This document shows, piece after piece, positions 35,120 to 43,559 of a stretch of DNA of 64,000 bases (positions within the stretch are counted from its first letter, which is position 1; the number at the start of each line of letters is the position of its first letter). This stretch comes from an uncultured Clostridia bacterium (GTDB lineage: Bacteria; Bacillota; Clostridia; Christensenellales; CAG-314), in NCBI GenBank assembly GCA_934230325.1, contig CAKQEP010000005.1:1-64000 (forward strand), written 5' to 3'. The position numbers and the translations under genes are program-made. Under the pieces are notes generated by a model. That model did no database searches, was not told the origin of the DNA, and worked only from the letters and a program-made list of their open reading frames with translations.

Positions 35120-35977
35120 TTAATCGAACAAATCTATCAGTTTTGCGTCGAGCGGGCAAGTCAAAAACAACTCGTTTAATCGCGGTTGATTTAATACTAT
35201 CAATATTTTGTCATCTTTTAATACCGTAACTTCGTAAAAATACGTTCCTTTTAACGCGGACAGCACCGTTTTGAGGCTGACTTTGCAGTCAAATACAAGG
35301 CACTTTTTTTCCGCGCCCCTATTCAGATTTTTTTTGTAACCGTCAAATACGATTTGTTTCATATATACTGCGTCGTTTCCTACGCCCCACCCCGTAATCA
35401 TTACAAAAACCGCAAAAAGTCCGACGGAAAATGCGTTTACTCCCGCAAAAAGGCAACCGATAAAAATCGCAAACAATATCGACGCAACAATAACGGTAAG
35501 AATTTTGCTCGTTTTAAGACTGCTGACAAAGGAATATTTTTTTTGCAAAACCGCAACCAAAATTCTGCCGCCGTCCAAAGGGAAACACGGCAAAAGATTT
35601 GTAAAAAACAACGCGTAATTGCAAAAAACAAGGGCGTCGGTAAAGGGATAGGTTGACGGCGCAATCCACCACAACGCCGTAAAAAACAACGCAATCCCCA
35701 AATTTGTCAAAGGTCCCGCCAACGCTATTTTTACGGCGTCTTGCGGTAAAACTTCGTCAAAGTCGCCGTACAAAACCGCCCCGAAAGCCGACAGCGATAT
35801 ATTTTTGCAGGTATACCGCAACGTTTTTGCAACAAAAAAGTGCGCAAATTCGTGAATAAGCACACTTATCGTATAAAGCAAAAACAGAAAAAATCCGTCG
35901 ATAAAAACGCTCCACGCCGCCATCAACCAAAAAGATGGCAAAACTTTAAAGCTAAAGGATTTTTTTACACCTTCCAT
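35120..35977 (-). CDS. spoIVFB: Intramembrane metalloprotease SpoIVFB
   Basis: A 285-residue site-2 protease. Zinc ligands lie in HEFAH (about 43-47) and FPLDGGR (about 131); further helices flank them, and a C-terminal soluble part replaces the usual CBS domain. In Bacillus the enzyme cuts pro-sigma-K in the mother cell during sporulation. It overlaps spoIVFA by 13 bases, its known inhibitor. Confidence 0.9.
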   Translation of the reverse strand: MEGVKKSFSFKVLPSFWLMAAWSVFIDGFFLFLLYTISVLIHEFAHFFVAKTLRYTCKNISLSAFGAVLYGDFDEVLPQDAVKIALAGPLTNLGIALFFTALWWIAPSTYPFTDALVFCNYALFFTNLLPCFPLDGGRILVAVLQKKYSFVSSLKTSKILTVIVASILFAIFIGCLFAGVNAFSVGLFAVFVMITGWGVGNDAVYMKQIVFDGYKKNLNRGAEKKCLVFDCKVSLKTVLSALKGTYFYEVTVLKDDKILIVLNQPRLNELFLTCPLDAKLIDLFD

Positions 35978-36597
35978 ACCAAAGTATAGTTTACGGTAGT
36001 GATGTCCTTTACGACCTCGCCTTTGTACAAAAGGTTGACTGCGGCGGTAGTGACATATTTGCCTATTACCGTTTGCGTTGCAATCTTATCCCCCTTTTTA
36101 ACGAGAATTTTGGTAAGACCGCCGTATACTATTTGCAAATCGTCGGACGTTTTTACCGTGACGGTATCATCGGTGACGTCGCTGACTTCGCCGTTGCAAA
36201 AACTCAACAAAACTTTGCCGCCGCTTATCGTGACAGTGCCGTTTTCTACCTTGTCTACCGTGACGTTGATGGGAAGATTTATCACTTCGCCTTTGTCGGA
36301 TTTTTTAAACACCTGAAGTATTCCGCTGTTGCCTGCGGCTTTTGCTACGGAAAAAACTTCCCCCGCAAACCCTTTGTTTGCGTATTTCATAGCAAAAATT
36401 ATCCCCACCACCAAAACGCACGCCATTACGTACGCCGCTATTTTGTAAAACGGTTTGCGTTCTTTGCGGCGCTTTGCGGGACGAACGCTGTCAAACGCAG
36501 AGTTTTCCTCTTGGATATAATGTCGTTGGGAATAACTGACGTCAAGCCAGTCGTCTTCGTCGGGACAACAAGAACAAACTTTGATTTCTTCTTCCAT
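35965..36597 (-). CDS. spoIVFA: SpoIVFA-like inhibitor of SpoIVFB
   Basis: A 210-residue protein with a cytoplasmic head, one membrane helix (about 50-68) and an outer M23-like beta domain (about 100-210; YGGLTKILVKKGDKIATQTVIGKY) lacking the zinc residues of active M23 peptidases. This is the SpoIVFA layout, which holds SpoIVFB inactive until forespore signals arrive. The head has a CSCC motif of unknown meaning. A sigma-E-like promoter precedes it. Confidence 0.82.
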   Translation of the reverse strand: MEEEIKVCSCCPDEDDWLDVSYSQRHYIQEENSAFDSVRPAKRRKERKPFYKIAAYVMACVLVVGIIFAMKYANKGFAGEVFSVAKAAGNSGILQVFKKSDKGEVINLPINVTVDKVENGTVTISGGKVLLSFCNGEVSDVTDDTVTVKTSDDLQIVYGGLTKILVKKGDKIATQTVIGKYVTTAAVNLLYKGEVVKDITTVNYTLVWKV

Positions 36598-36625
36598 ATT
36601 TTTTACCTCCGATTGTGTACGATAA

Positions 36626-36654
36626 ACTATATGCGCCTACCTTTTTTATTATGC
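36626..36654 (-). promoter_or_regulatory. Sigma-E-like promoter of spoIVFAB
   Basis: Minus strand GCATAAT (36648-36654), 14 bases, CATATAGT (36626-36633), close to the Bacillus sigma-E consensus KMATATT-N14-CATACAnT. It starts 7 bases before the minD gene end, so the sporulation genes can be switched separately from minD. Confidence 0.5.
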
Positions 36655-36660
36655 CGCGCG

Positions 36661-37425
36661 TCAAAAATTTTTGTTGAGTTTGCTCCTTATTTTGCCCGAC
36701 AAACCTTTGAAATTTTTCATATAGTCGTACAACAACTGCTTGCCGTTGGCAAGGTTGTCCGCAAGAACGTCAAAAAATATGCTGTCGCATCGGGTAAATC
36801 CGTTGAGATAGTAGTTTTCGGGAACAATGCCGAGCGGAAAACAACCTTCCAAAAGCGCAAAAACTTCTACCGCCGACATCTGTCTGCCTTCCTTAACCAT
36901 ATCGCCGCGTATGCGGTTTATCACAACGTTGTTGCGTAATACGTCGTATTTTTGAACGAGTTTTAACGCCGCCAAAGCGTCCTTTACCGATACGTAATGC
37001 GGCGTAACCACCACTATCGTTTCGTCGCAGGCTTTAAGCGCGCATTCGACGCTTTTGCCTACCCCCGCAGGACAATCGAAAAATATATAGTCAAAGGCAA
37101 TTTGCTCCTTTAATATCGTTTCGCAAAACCGCCCGCTATCCTTTTCCGGATTGAAACTTCCGCTCAACAAAACGTACAAGCCGTTGGATTTTTTGTCGTC
37201 GAGCAAGGCTTGTTTTAGTCTGCATTTGTTTTCTATAACGTCTTTTAGGTCAAATACCACGCTGTTTTGACAGCGCATAACTATATCCAAACTGTTTAAG
37301 CCGAAATCCATATCGACCAACAACACTCTTTTGCCCGATTTGCTCAAAGCGTAACCGAGATTTGCGGATACGGTGCTTTTGCCCGCTCCGCCTTTACCGC
37401 TCAAAACGGCAAACTTTCTTGCCAA
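36661..37425 (-). CDS. minD: Septum-site ATPase MinD
   Basis: A 254-residue ParA/MinD ATPase. The deviant Walker A GKGGAGKST is at residues 10-18, VLLVDMDFGLNSLD at 34-47 and a second switch DCPAGVG near 118. The last 14 residues (FKGLSGKIRSKLNKNF) form the basic amphipathic helix that anchors MinD to the membrane. It selects the division site with MinC. No minC is present beside it. The start codon is TTG, with GGAGGTG 5 bases upstream. Confidence 0.92.
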   Translation of the reverse strand: MARKFAVLSGKGGAGKSTVSANLGYALSKSGKRVLLVDMDFGLNSLDIVMRCQNSVVFDLKDVIENKCRLKQALLDDKKSNGLYVLLSGSFNPEKDSGRFCETILKEQIAFDYIFFDCPAGVGKSVECALKACDETIVVVTPHYVSVKDALAALKLVQKYDVLRNNVVINRIRGDMVKEGRQMSAVEVFALLEGCFPLGIVPENYYLNGFTRCDSIFFDVLADNLANGKQLLYDYMKNFKGLSGKIRSKLNKNF

Positions 37426-37446
37426 AATATCACCTCCGTAAAAAAC

Positions 37447-37455
37447 ATTATATCA
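37447..37455 (-). promoter_or_regulatory. Extended -10 promoter of minD
   Basis: Minus strand TGATATAAT (extended -10, TATAAT at 37447-37452). No good -35 box. Confidence 0.45.
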
Positions 37456-37521
37456 AACGATATAAGCCGAGCGGCGAGCAAAGCAAAACAAGACAATATT
37501 TGCTTTTTTTCGCAAAAAAAA

Positions 37522-37542
37522 TACCTCGCAAAAAGCGAGGTA
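37522..37542 (-). terminator. Terminator after the mreB-like gene
   Basis: TACCTCGC-5-GCGAGGTA followed on the minus strand by eight T, 34 bases past the stop. It separates maf/mreB-like from minD. Confidence 0.9.
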
Positions 37543-37575
37543 AAAATCTGAAAAATCAATGGTTATATGCCGTTT

Positions 37576-38550
37576 TTATTTGTCGGAAGCAAATAGTCTT
37601 GCGCCCACTACTCCTGCGCAGGCGGGTTCTTCCAGCAAGCGAACGGGGTATCTCAATTTGTCAAAAAAGAATTTTTCCAAACCGTCTATTCCGCCCATAC
37701 CGCCGCTTAAAACTACGCCGTTTTGACGAAGTTTTTCTGCTTCCGAAACGGGTACGGACAAGTATAAACTGTTGATTACGGATAGAATTTTGTCAAAAAA
37801 TCCGCATACGGTATCGTATAATTCTCGCGAAGATACTTCTGCCGTCTGTTGTTGGTTTTGCTCGACGTTTACTCCCCTGACCTTAAACGTGGACATATTG
37901 TTGGGATAAAGACTGCAACAATTTTGTTTTATCGCTCGCGCGTCGCCTATAGAAATTTTTACGTTGTGTTTTTGCTTGACGTAGTTTACGATAAGTTTGT
38001 CCAAATCGTTGCCCGCCCAAAACATGCTCGCGCCTGCAAGAATTTTGTCGCCGTCAACGGCGCAAACGTCGGTCACGGTACTGCCTATATTGACGGTTAT
38101 GCACGAGTCGCACCCGAATTGCGCCTTTGCTATCCGCGCGTCGGCAACTGCGGAAGGTATAAAAATCACTTTTTTTACTCCGAGCGCGTTAAAACACTCG
38201 TCGATAAGCGTTTTTGACATATCTTCCATACTGCAATTTACGACGCAATACACTTTAACCGACGGAACGAAAGTACCAGACGGCATAATCTTTTGCATAC
38301 AGTTTTGAGCAAGATATTTTAATGCCGACGCGTCCACTACGACGCCGTTGACTATGGGGGAAACAAGACGAATAGAAGCGTCTGCGTCCTCCGCCATTTG
38401 CATCGCTTTTATTCCGCATGCAAGGTATGCGCCCTTGTTAAACGCGTCCTCCGCAACGACCGACGGCTCTCTCAATACAAAATCGTGCGAAGTAAGCCCC
38501 ATACTCAAAAAAGTATTGCCAACGTCGGCAACAATATCGAATTTTGCCAT
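37576..38550 (-). CDS. Diverged MreB-like actin-fold protein
   Basis: A 324-residue protein of the MreB/actin superfamily: DVGNTFLSMGL in phosphate-1 (residues 6-16), LREPSVVAED, phosphate-2 as VNIGSTVTDV (about 154) where MreB has DIGGGTT, and VLSGGMGGIDGLEKFF (about 288) as the adenosine loop. The catalytic Glu region (EEPMAAAIG) is replaced by IPSAVADAR. So ATP hydrolysis is probably weak or lost. It lies in the maf-mreB position of Firmicutes but mreC and mreD are absent. It may be a true MreB that drifted or a pseudo-actin paralogue. Confidence 0.8.
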   Translation of the reverse strand: MAKFDIVADVGNTFLSMGLTSHDFVLREPSVVAEDAFNKGAYLACGIKAMQMAEDADASIRLVSPIVNGVVVDASALKYLAQNCMQKIMPSGTFVPSVKVYCVVNCSMEDMSKTLIDECFNALGVKKVIFIPSAVADARIAKAQFGCDSCITVNIGSTVTDVCAVDGDKILAGASMFWAGNDLDKLIVNYVKQKHNVKISIGDARAIKQNCCSLYPNNMSTFKVRGVNVEQNQQQTAEVSSRELYDTVCGFFDKILSVINSLYLSVPVSEAEKLRQNGVVLSGGMGGIDGLEKFFFDKLRYPVRLLEEPACAGVVGARLFASDK

Positions 38551-38558
38551 ATTTCCTC

Positions 38559-39146
38559 CTAAAAATCAATATGCAAATCTGCGGACTCGTTAACTTTGAC
38601 GCCCGCCCTTTTAAGTTCTCTTTTTAGCCTTTCCAACGGCAAACCCATCACGCAACTGACGCTTCCTTTGATTTTGCGAACAAAACCGCTGTCTTGTATG
38701 CCGTACGCGCCCGCTTTGTCAAAAGGCGAGCCCGTAGCGATATAATCGTCTATGCGCCGTTGCGACAAATCAAAAAATTTGACCTTTGCCGCAACGACAA
38801 AAGTTTTGCATTTGTCGGCGGTTTTTAAACATACTCCGGTAAAAACGGTGTGCGTTGCGCCGGACAGTTTTTTTAATATATTTTCCGCATCTGCGGAATC
38901 TGTCGGTTTTCCGATAATTTTTCCGTCGAGCACCACTACGGTGTCGCTACCGATAACGAGTCTGTTTCCGTCGGTATTTTCCCAAACGTCCGTCGCTTTG
39001 TTTTGCGCAAGATACGCGACGTATTTTTTGGGCGGTAGTTGCGGGTGTTGCTCCTCTTTTGTAGACGGTTGCACTTCAAAATCGTTTAGCAGCAACGACA
39101 AAAGTTGTTTTCTTCTCGGGGAAGCCGAAGCAAGAATAATCTTCAT
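38559..39146 (-). CDS. maf: Maf-family nucleotide pyrophosphatase
   Basis: A 195-residue Maf protein that hydrolyses non-canonical or pyrimidine nucleoside triphosphates and slows septation. The start MKIILASASPRRKQLL is the family signature; GSDTVVVLDGKIIGKP (about 67-82) holds the catalytic Asp; SGSPFDKAGAYGIQD-like ATGSPFDKAGAYGIQD is near 150. Eight bases upstream of the mreB-like gene. Confidence 0.95.
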   Translation of the reverse strand: MKIILASASPRRKQLLSLLLNDFEVQPSTKEEQHPQLPPKKYVAYLAQNKATDVWENTDGNRLVIGSDTVVVLDGKIIGKPTDSADAENILKKLSGATHTVFTGVCLKTADKCKTFVVAAKVKFFDLSQRRIDDYIATGSPFDKAGAYGIQDSGFVRKIKGSVSCVMGLPLERLKRELKRAGVKVNESADLHIDF

Positions 39147-39204
39147 ATATATACGCCTGTCGTTTTTTTTACTCGCCGCCTTGCGGGTAAAAAAGTTTTT
39201 AAAA

Positions 39205-40722
39205 TCAGATAATTTCCAAATTTTTGCGATAAATCCTGCGGAAATCCCAAACGACTTCCGACGCGGCTTTGAGTTCTAACGACGCGTCGCCGTTTAACTC
39301 CAACTTCATAATTACGCTGTCGCCCAAAACGTCGCAGTTTATTTCTTCCACGACGCCGGTGTGGCTTATGTCCAACATTCTCGCCAACTTAAGCAGCACC
39401 GCAAGTTTGCGAACGGCGGCTATATCTTCGTCGGAAATTATCCCGTGATCGCGATACTTTTCCCACTCGTTCCAGTTGCTTTCTTCCTTGTTGTAGTAGT
39501 CGCAAACGTAAGCCGCCAAAACAAGGTCGTGGTGAGAAACTCCGTATATATTGCTGTTTAAAATGTAGTACGCCGCGTGCTTTGCATTGTTGTAAAATTT
39601 GATTTTTCTGCCCGTATCGCATAGGTATGCGGCAATGCGCAAAACTTTAACGTACAAACGCGGGAATTTGTGCAAAACGCGAAGTTGTTTGAATAATTGT
39701 ACGGTTATCCCAAACACCTGCTCGGCGTGACGTTGGTCGCATTGCATAAAAGTAGTCGCCGTCAAAAGGCTATGCCCCAAAACGTCGCTTATCGGTTTGT
39801 CGATAGTAGAAGGCACTACTTTGTTGAACATCAGACCTTCTCTCAAACCGCAACCGCAGGTAATGAGTTTTTCAAACCCTATATAGTCGAATACCGCTTT
39901 AATGGCGGACAACGCGCTGGGAAATACGTCCGCGCGCACGGTAGATATGCCTTTTATTCTTGACTTTTTGTCGGCGTCAAGCACTTTTATCGTGTCGTAT
40001 ATTTTGTTGAAGTTGTCAACGGACACGGAATAATTGTGCACCATATCCAAAGGATAGTGAGTAACTCTCCTTGCAAGCCTTGCAAGATTGCGAAAACTAC
40101 CGCCAACGCCTATCATTTGCGTGTCGGGATCGATTTGAGTGAGCCACTCGATGGGTTCTATCAACTCTTTAAAATACGTTTCCATATCGGCGGCGCACTG
40201 CTCCGGCGCTTTGTCCGGCTCAGAAAACATTTCTGTCAAAGTGACCGCTCCGACGGGAATTACTGCGGTGTTGAGTATGTTGCGGCGGTTGTAATAAATA
40301 AATTTTGTGCTTCCTCCGCCTATCTCCATGATAAGTCCTTTAGGTACGTCCATAGAGTTGATTACGCCTTGATAGACAAGAGTCGCTTCCTCCTCTTCCG
40401 TCACCACGCGAAACTTTATCCCCGTTGCGGAAAACATTTCGTTTAAAAAAGTGCGCTGGTTGCGCGCGCGCCTTACTGCCGCCGTTGCAACCGCGATAAT
40501 GCTGTCAACTTTGTTGAGCATGCACATTTTTTTGAAAGTTTTGACCGTATTTATCGCCTGAATTATACGCGTAGCCTTCATACTGCCGTCTTTTTCGGTT
40601 TCTCCGAGTCGTACAGCCTCGCGCATCTCGTCGACGGTAACAAAGTATCCCCCGTCATAACAATCGAATATAACCAGTCTTGCCGTATTGCTGCCGAGAT
40701 CTATCAAGCCTATTCTTTCCAT
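39205..40722 (-). CDS. ppx: Exopolyphosphatase / guanosine pentaphosphatase
   Basis: A 505-residue Ppx/GppA protein: the ASKHA phosphatase domain (1-310; DLGSNTARL, MEIGGGSTKF near 140) plus a C-terminal HD-type helical domain (320-480; CDTGRKI, SHHDLVLAAY). It breaks down polyphosphate or pppGpp. It lies behind the rnf operon with its own promoter, which overlaps the rnf terminator. Confidence 0.92.
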   Translation of the reverse strand: MERIGLIDLGSNTARLVIFDCYDGGYFVTVDEMREAVRLGETEKDGSMKATRIIQAINTVKTFKKMCMLNKVDSIIAVATAAVRRARNQRTFLNEMFSATGIKFRVVTEEEEATLVYQGVINSMDVPKGLIMEIGGGSTKFIYYNRRNILNTAVIPVGAVTLTEMFSEPDKAPEQCAADMETYFKELIEPIEWLTQIDPDTQMIGVGGSFRNLARLARRVTHYPLDMVHNYSVSVDNFNKIYDTIKVLDADKKSRIKGISTVRADVFPSALSAIKAVFDYIGFEKLITCGCGLREGLMFNKVVPSTIDKPISDVLGHSLLTATTFMQCDQRHAEQVFGITVQLFKQLRVLHKFPRLYVKVLRIAAYLCDTGRKIKFYNNAKHAAYYILNSNIYGVSHHDLVLAAYVCDYYNKEESNWNEWEKYRDHGIISDEDIAAVRKLAVLLKLARMLDISHTGVVEEINCDVLGDSVIMKLELNGDASLELKAASEVVWDFRRIYRKNLEII

Positions 40723-40760
40723 AAAAACACCTCAGAAAAATAAATATTTTCAACATTGAG

Positions 40761-40789
40761 ATTCTATCATAAAAAAATTGCCTTGTAAA
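40761..40789 (-). promoter_or_regulatory. ppx promoter
   Basis: Minus strand TTTACA (40784-40789), 17 bases, TAGAAT (40761-40766). The -35 box is part of the 3' arm of the rnf terminator. Confidence 0.65.
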
Positions 40790-40818
40790 TATCAAAATCG
40801 AAAATTTCACAAGACAAT
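40777..40818 (-). terminator. Terminator of the rnf operon
   Basis: Minus strand ATTGTCTTGT pairs ACAAGGCAAT (one G-U) across a 22-base loop, followed by seven T. Confidence 0.7.
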
Positions 40819-40852
40819 CATAAGTCGATATATCATCAAATGGCAAAAACCG

Positions 40853-41677
40853 TCAATTTATCAACGGTTTTATTACTTTTCTCGGACATTTTTGCATGCA
40901 AAGTTTGCAACCCGTGCATTTTGAGTAATCTATGATGGGTACGTTGTTGACCAAACGTATCGCGTCGCTCGGACAAACTTTTTGACAAAGCCCGCAACTG
41001 ATACAGCCGGAACGGCACATAGAAACGACTTCCTTACCTTTGCATTGCGTACTGCACGCAACGTATACCGCCGCGTTTTTGGGTATTCTTTTAATAAGTT
41101 TTTTGGGACACGTCCTTATACATATTCCGCAACTGACGCATAAATCGGCGTCAATCTGAGCGTAACCGTCCCTGCACTCGATAGCAAGGTTGGGACAAAC
41201 GTCTACGCAACTGCCCGCTCCCATACAACCTACCGCGCACTCTTTGCGTCCGTTTGCAAGCATCTGCTGACTTATGCAACTGCCATAACCCATATATTCG
41301 TACTTGTCGTTGCAATTTATTCCGCCGCTACAAGCCACTACGGCAACCGTTTCTCCGCCGCCGCTATAAGCGACGCCGAGAATATTGCTGATTTCTATTT
41401 TGTTTTCGGAAGTGGTCTGACCGCAATCGTCAAGCGACGCTTTGCCTTCTACCAACGCTTTTGCAAAACCTTCGCAACCGGGATAACCGCAACCGCCGCA
41501 GTTTGCGCCGCACAGATGACTTAATACTTCGCCTATTTTGGGATCGGTTTTTACCACGCAAAACCGCGATATGACGATGATAAGCACACCGAAAATCAAT
41601 CCGATACCCGCCATAACGCCTACCACTACAAAAAATTTGGTCCAGTCGATATCTCTAAACAATAGTAATGTCTGCAT
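40853..41677 (-). CDS. rnfB: Rnf complex subunit B
   Basis: The 274-residue electron-entry subunit. One N-terminal membrane helix (about 15-38) is followed by a 4Fe-4S FeS domain CGANCGGCGYPGC (53-65) and several ferredoxin motifs (CVDVCP, CVSCGICIRTC, CISCGLCQKVC, CTGCKLCMQKC). It accepts electrons from reduced ferredoxin. Last gene of rnfCDGEAB, 9 bases after rnfA. Confidence 0.96.
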   Translation of the reverse strand: MQTLLLFRDIDWTKFFVVVGVMAGIGLIFGVLIIVISRFCVVKTDPKIGEVLSHLCGANCGGCGYPGCEGFAKALVEGKASLDDCGQTTSENKIEISNILGVAYSGGGETVAVVACSGGINCNDKYEYMGYGSCISQQMLANGRKECAVGCMGAGSCVDVCPNLAIECRDGYAQIDADLCVSCGICIRTCPKKLIKRIPKNAAVYVACSTQCKGKEVVSMCRSGCISCGLCQKVCPSDAIRLVNNVPIIDYSKCTGCKLCMQKCPRKVIKPLIN

Positions 41678-41686
41678 AACCCCTCC

Positions 41687-42271
41687 TTACATCGCAACCA
41701 AACCGAAAACGTAAAACGCCATAGCCATAAAGCACGCGCAAATCATAGTTATGGGAAACCCTTTGAGCGGTTTTGCGACAGGCAACTTGTCGACTTTTTC
41801 TCTCAAACCCGACAGCAAAACTATCGCAAGCAAAAACCCGAGTCCGCTAAACAAACCGTTTAACGTTGCGGAAAGTACGCCGGTGACGCTTGCGGAAGTA
41901 AGATTGAGTTCTGCAACGCCGAGAATTGCGCAGTTTGTCGTTATTAGCGGCAAATACACGCCCATCGAGCGATAAAGCGCGGGCGCAAACTTTTTTAAAA
42001 CCATTTCTAATATCTGCACGAGTCCCGCAATGACAAAAATAAACACTATCGTTTTTAGGTACGCTACGTCCAGCGGCGCAAGGATATAAGTATACAAACA
42101 GTAGGTCACAAGACTTGCCACAGTCATGACAAATATGACCGCCACGCCCATACCAAACGCCGCTTCCGTTTTTTTGGATACGCCCAAAAAGGGGCATATG
42201 CCCAAAAACTGCACTACGACAAAGTTGTTTACAAATACGCCCGCTACAAAAAGCATAAGAACTTCTTTCAT
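41687..42271 (-). CDS. rnfA: Rnf complex subunit A
   Basis: A 194-residue membrane subunit with six helices, opening FVAGVFVNNFVVVQFLGICPFLG; the ICP segment supplies one ligand of the intramembrane 2Fe-2S cluster shared with RnfE. It starts directly after rnfE (no gap). Confidence 0.96.
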   Translation of the reverse strand: MKEVLMLFVAGVFVNNFVVVQFLGICPFLGVSKKTEAAFGMGVAVIFVMTVASLVTYCLYTYILAPLDVAYLKTIVFIFVIAGLVQILEMVLKKFAPALYRSMGVYLPLITTNCAILGVAELNLTSASVTGVLSATLNGLFSGLGFLLAIVLLSGLREKVDKLPVAKPLKGFPITMICACFMAMAFYVFGLVAM

Positions 42272-42919
42272 TTACTTTGCCTCCGACGTCGCCGCCAACA
42301 TATGCGCTTTTTGCGCCGCTTTGTGCTTTTGTTTGCGTTCTATAACGCCGCTCACCAACGTGAACACGGCTATAAACAATCCGTAGGTCAAAAACGCGCC
42401 CGCAGCAGAGGCAAAAAACTCTATTTTAAAGTTCATTATCTGCAATCCGAATATACTGCCTTTGCCCAAAAATTCTCTGACTATGCCCATGAGAGTGAGA
42501 GCCAAAGTAAACCCCAACCCCATAAACAATCCGTCCAAAGCAGACGCGAAAACTTTGTTGTGACTTGCAAAAGACTCCGCGCGAGCAAGAATAATGCAGT
42601 TTACCACTATTAGCGGCAGGTACACGCCGAGCGTTTCGTACAGGCTTGGCAAAAATTTGTCCAAAACCAACGACACGACGGTGACGAATGACGCTATTAT
42701 CAAAACAAACGCGGGTATACGCACTTTGTCGGGAATCGTATTGCGCAAAAGGCTGACCAAAACGTTGCTGCAAATCAAAACGAAGGTCACCGCCAACCCC
42801 ATGCCTATGCCGTTTATCGCCGCTGTGGTAAGCGCGAGAGTCGGACACGTACCCAGCACGAGTTTAAAAGTAGGATTTTGTCGGACAAGACCGTCCGCTG
42901 CTATATCTTTTATTTTCAT
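42272..42919 (-). CDS. rnfE: Rnf complex subunit E
   Basis: A 215-residue membrane subunit, homologous to RnfA in inverted topology. LVLGTCPTLALTTAAINGIGMGLA near residues 20-43 contains the cluster Cys. The C-terminal tail is basic (KHKAAQKAHM). It sits 13 bases after rnfG. Confidence 0.96.
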   Translation of the reverse strand: MKIKDIAADGLVRQNPTFKLVLGTCPTLALTTAAINGIGMGLAVTFVLICSNVLVSLLRNTIPDKVRIPAFVLIIASFVTVVSLVLDKFLPSLYETLGVYLPLIVVNCIILARAESFASHNKVFASALDGLFMGLGFTLALTLMGIVREFLGKGSIFGLQIMNFKIEFFASAAGAFLTYGLFIAVFTLVSGVIERKQKHKAAQKAHMLAATSEAK

Positions 42920-42932
42920 AATCCGCCTCTTT

Positions 42933-43559
42933 TTAGTTGCCGTTTGGCAGCGTGTTTATTTGCTGAATAAAGAAGTACGCGCAGTTTACGGCGTTGTTTA
43001 TCGCAGTACTGCTTTTTGTCGCGCCGGTCACTACGTTGTGGTTAGCGTCCGTTCTGTTTGTAGTATAGTACCCTGCGGTAATATCCCCGTCAACGTACTT
43101 TTGATAAAAATCGTTGCCGAAATTAGACATAAGCGTTTGCAACGCGCTTTCCGCATATTTTACTTTGGAAAACTTTTTAAAATTGCCGTTCTCCGTTTCC
43201 GCAAGAAGCCACAAAGTGACGGTGCCGCCGTTAAAACCGTTTTTTCCCGTTGCTTTAATCAAATAGTTTCCGTCCTCTATCACGTACACCGTTTCTACCG
43301 TGCCGTATTCGTTTTGCGCAAGGTCGGAAGTAAGTTGCATTTGGGTATAGTTTTTTTGCTCCCCGTCGTAAAACGTTTTTATCGTGCGAAGTATTTTTTC
43401 TTCCGGAGAAACGTAAAGAACGTCGTTTAGTATCGCAAGCAATCCGCCCAACGCTACGCCTATGACTACAAGTACTATTATGGCTTTAATGCCCGTGCTT
43501 TTGTTGCTTCCGACGCGTTGAACTTTGTCTTTTGCCGCAAATTCTTTTTTGTTTTTCAT
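42933..43559 (-). CDS. rnfG: Rnf complex subunit G
   Basis: A 208-residue subunit with one membrane helix (about 25-45) and an outer FMN-binding domain. VTGATKSST (about 178-186) is the covalent FMN-Thr motif. I start at MKNKKEFAAK, which overlaps the rnfD stop by 4 bases; the longer frame runs through rnfD in another frame. Confidence 0.94.
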   Translation of the reverse strand: MKNKKEFAAKDKVQRVGSNKSTGIKAIIVLVVIGVALGGLLAILNDVLYVSPEEKILRTIKTFYDGEQKNYTQMQLTSDLAQNEYGTVETVYVIEDGNYLIKATGKNGFNGGTVTLWLLAETENGNFKKFSKVKYAESALQTLMSNFGNDFYQKYVDGDITAGYYTTNRTDANHNVVTGATKSSTAINNAVNCAYFFIQQINTLPNGN

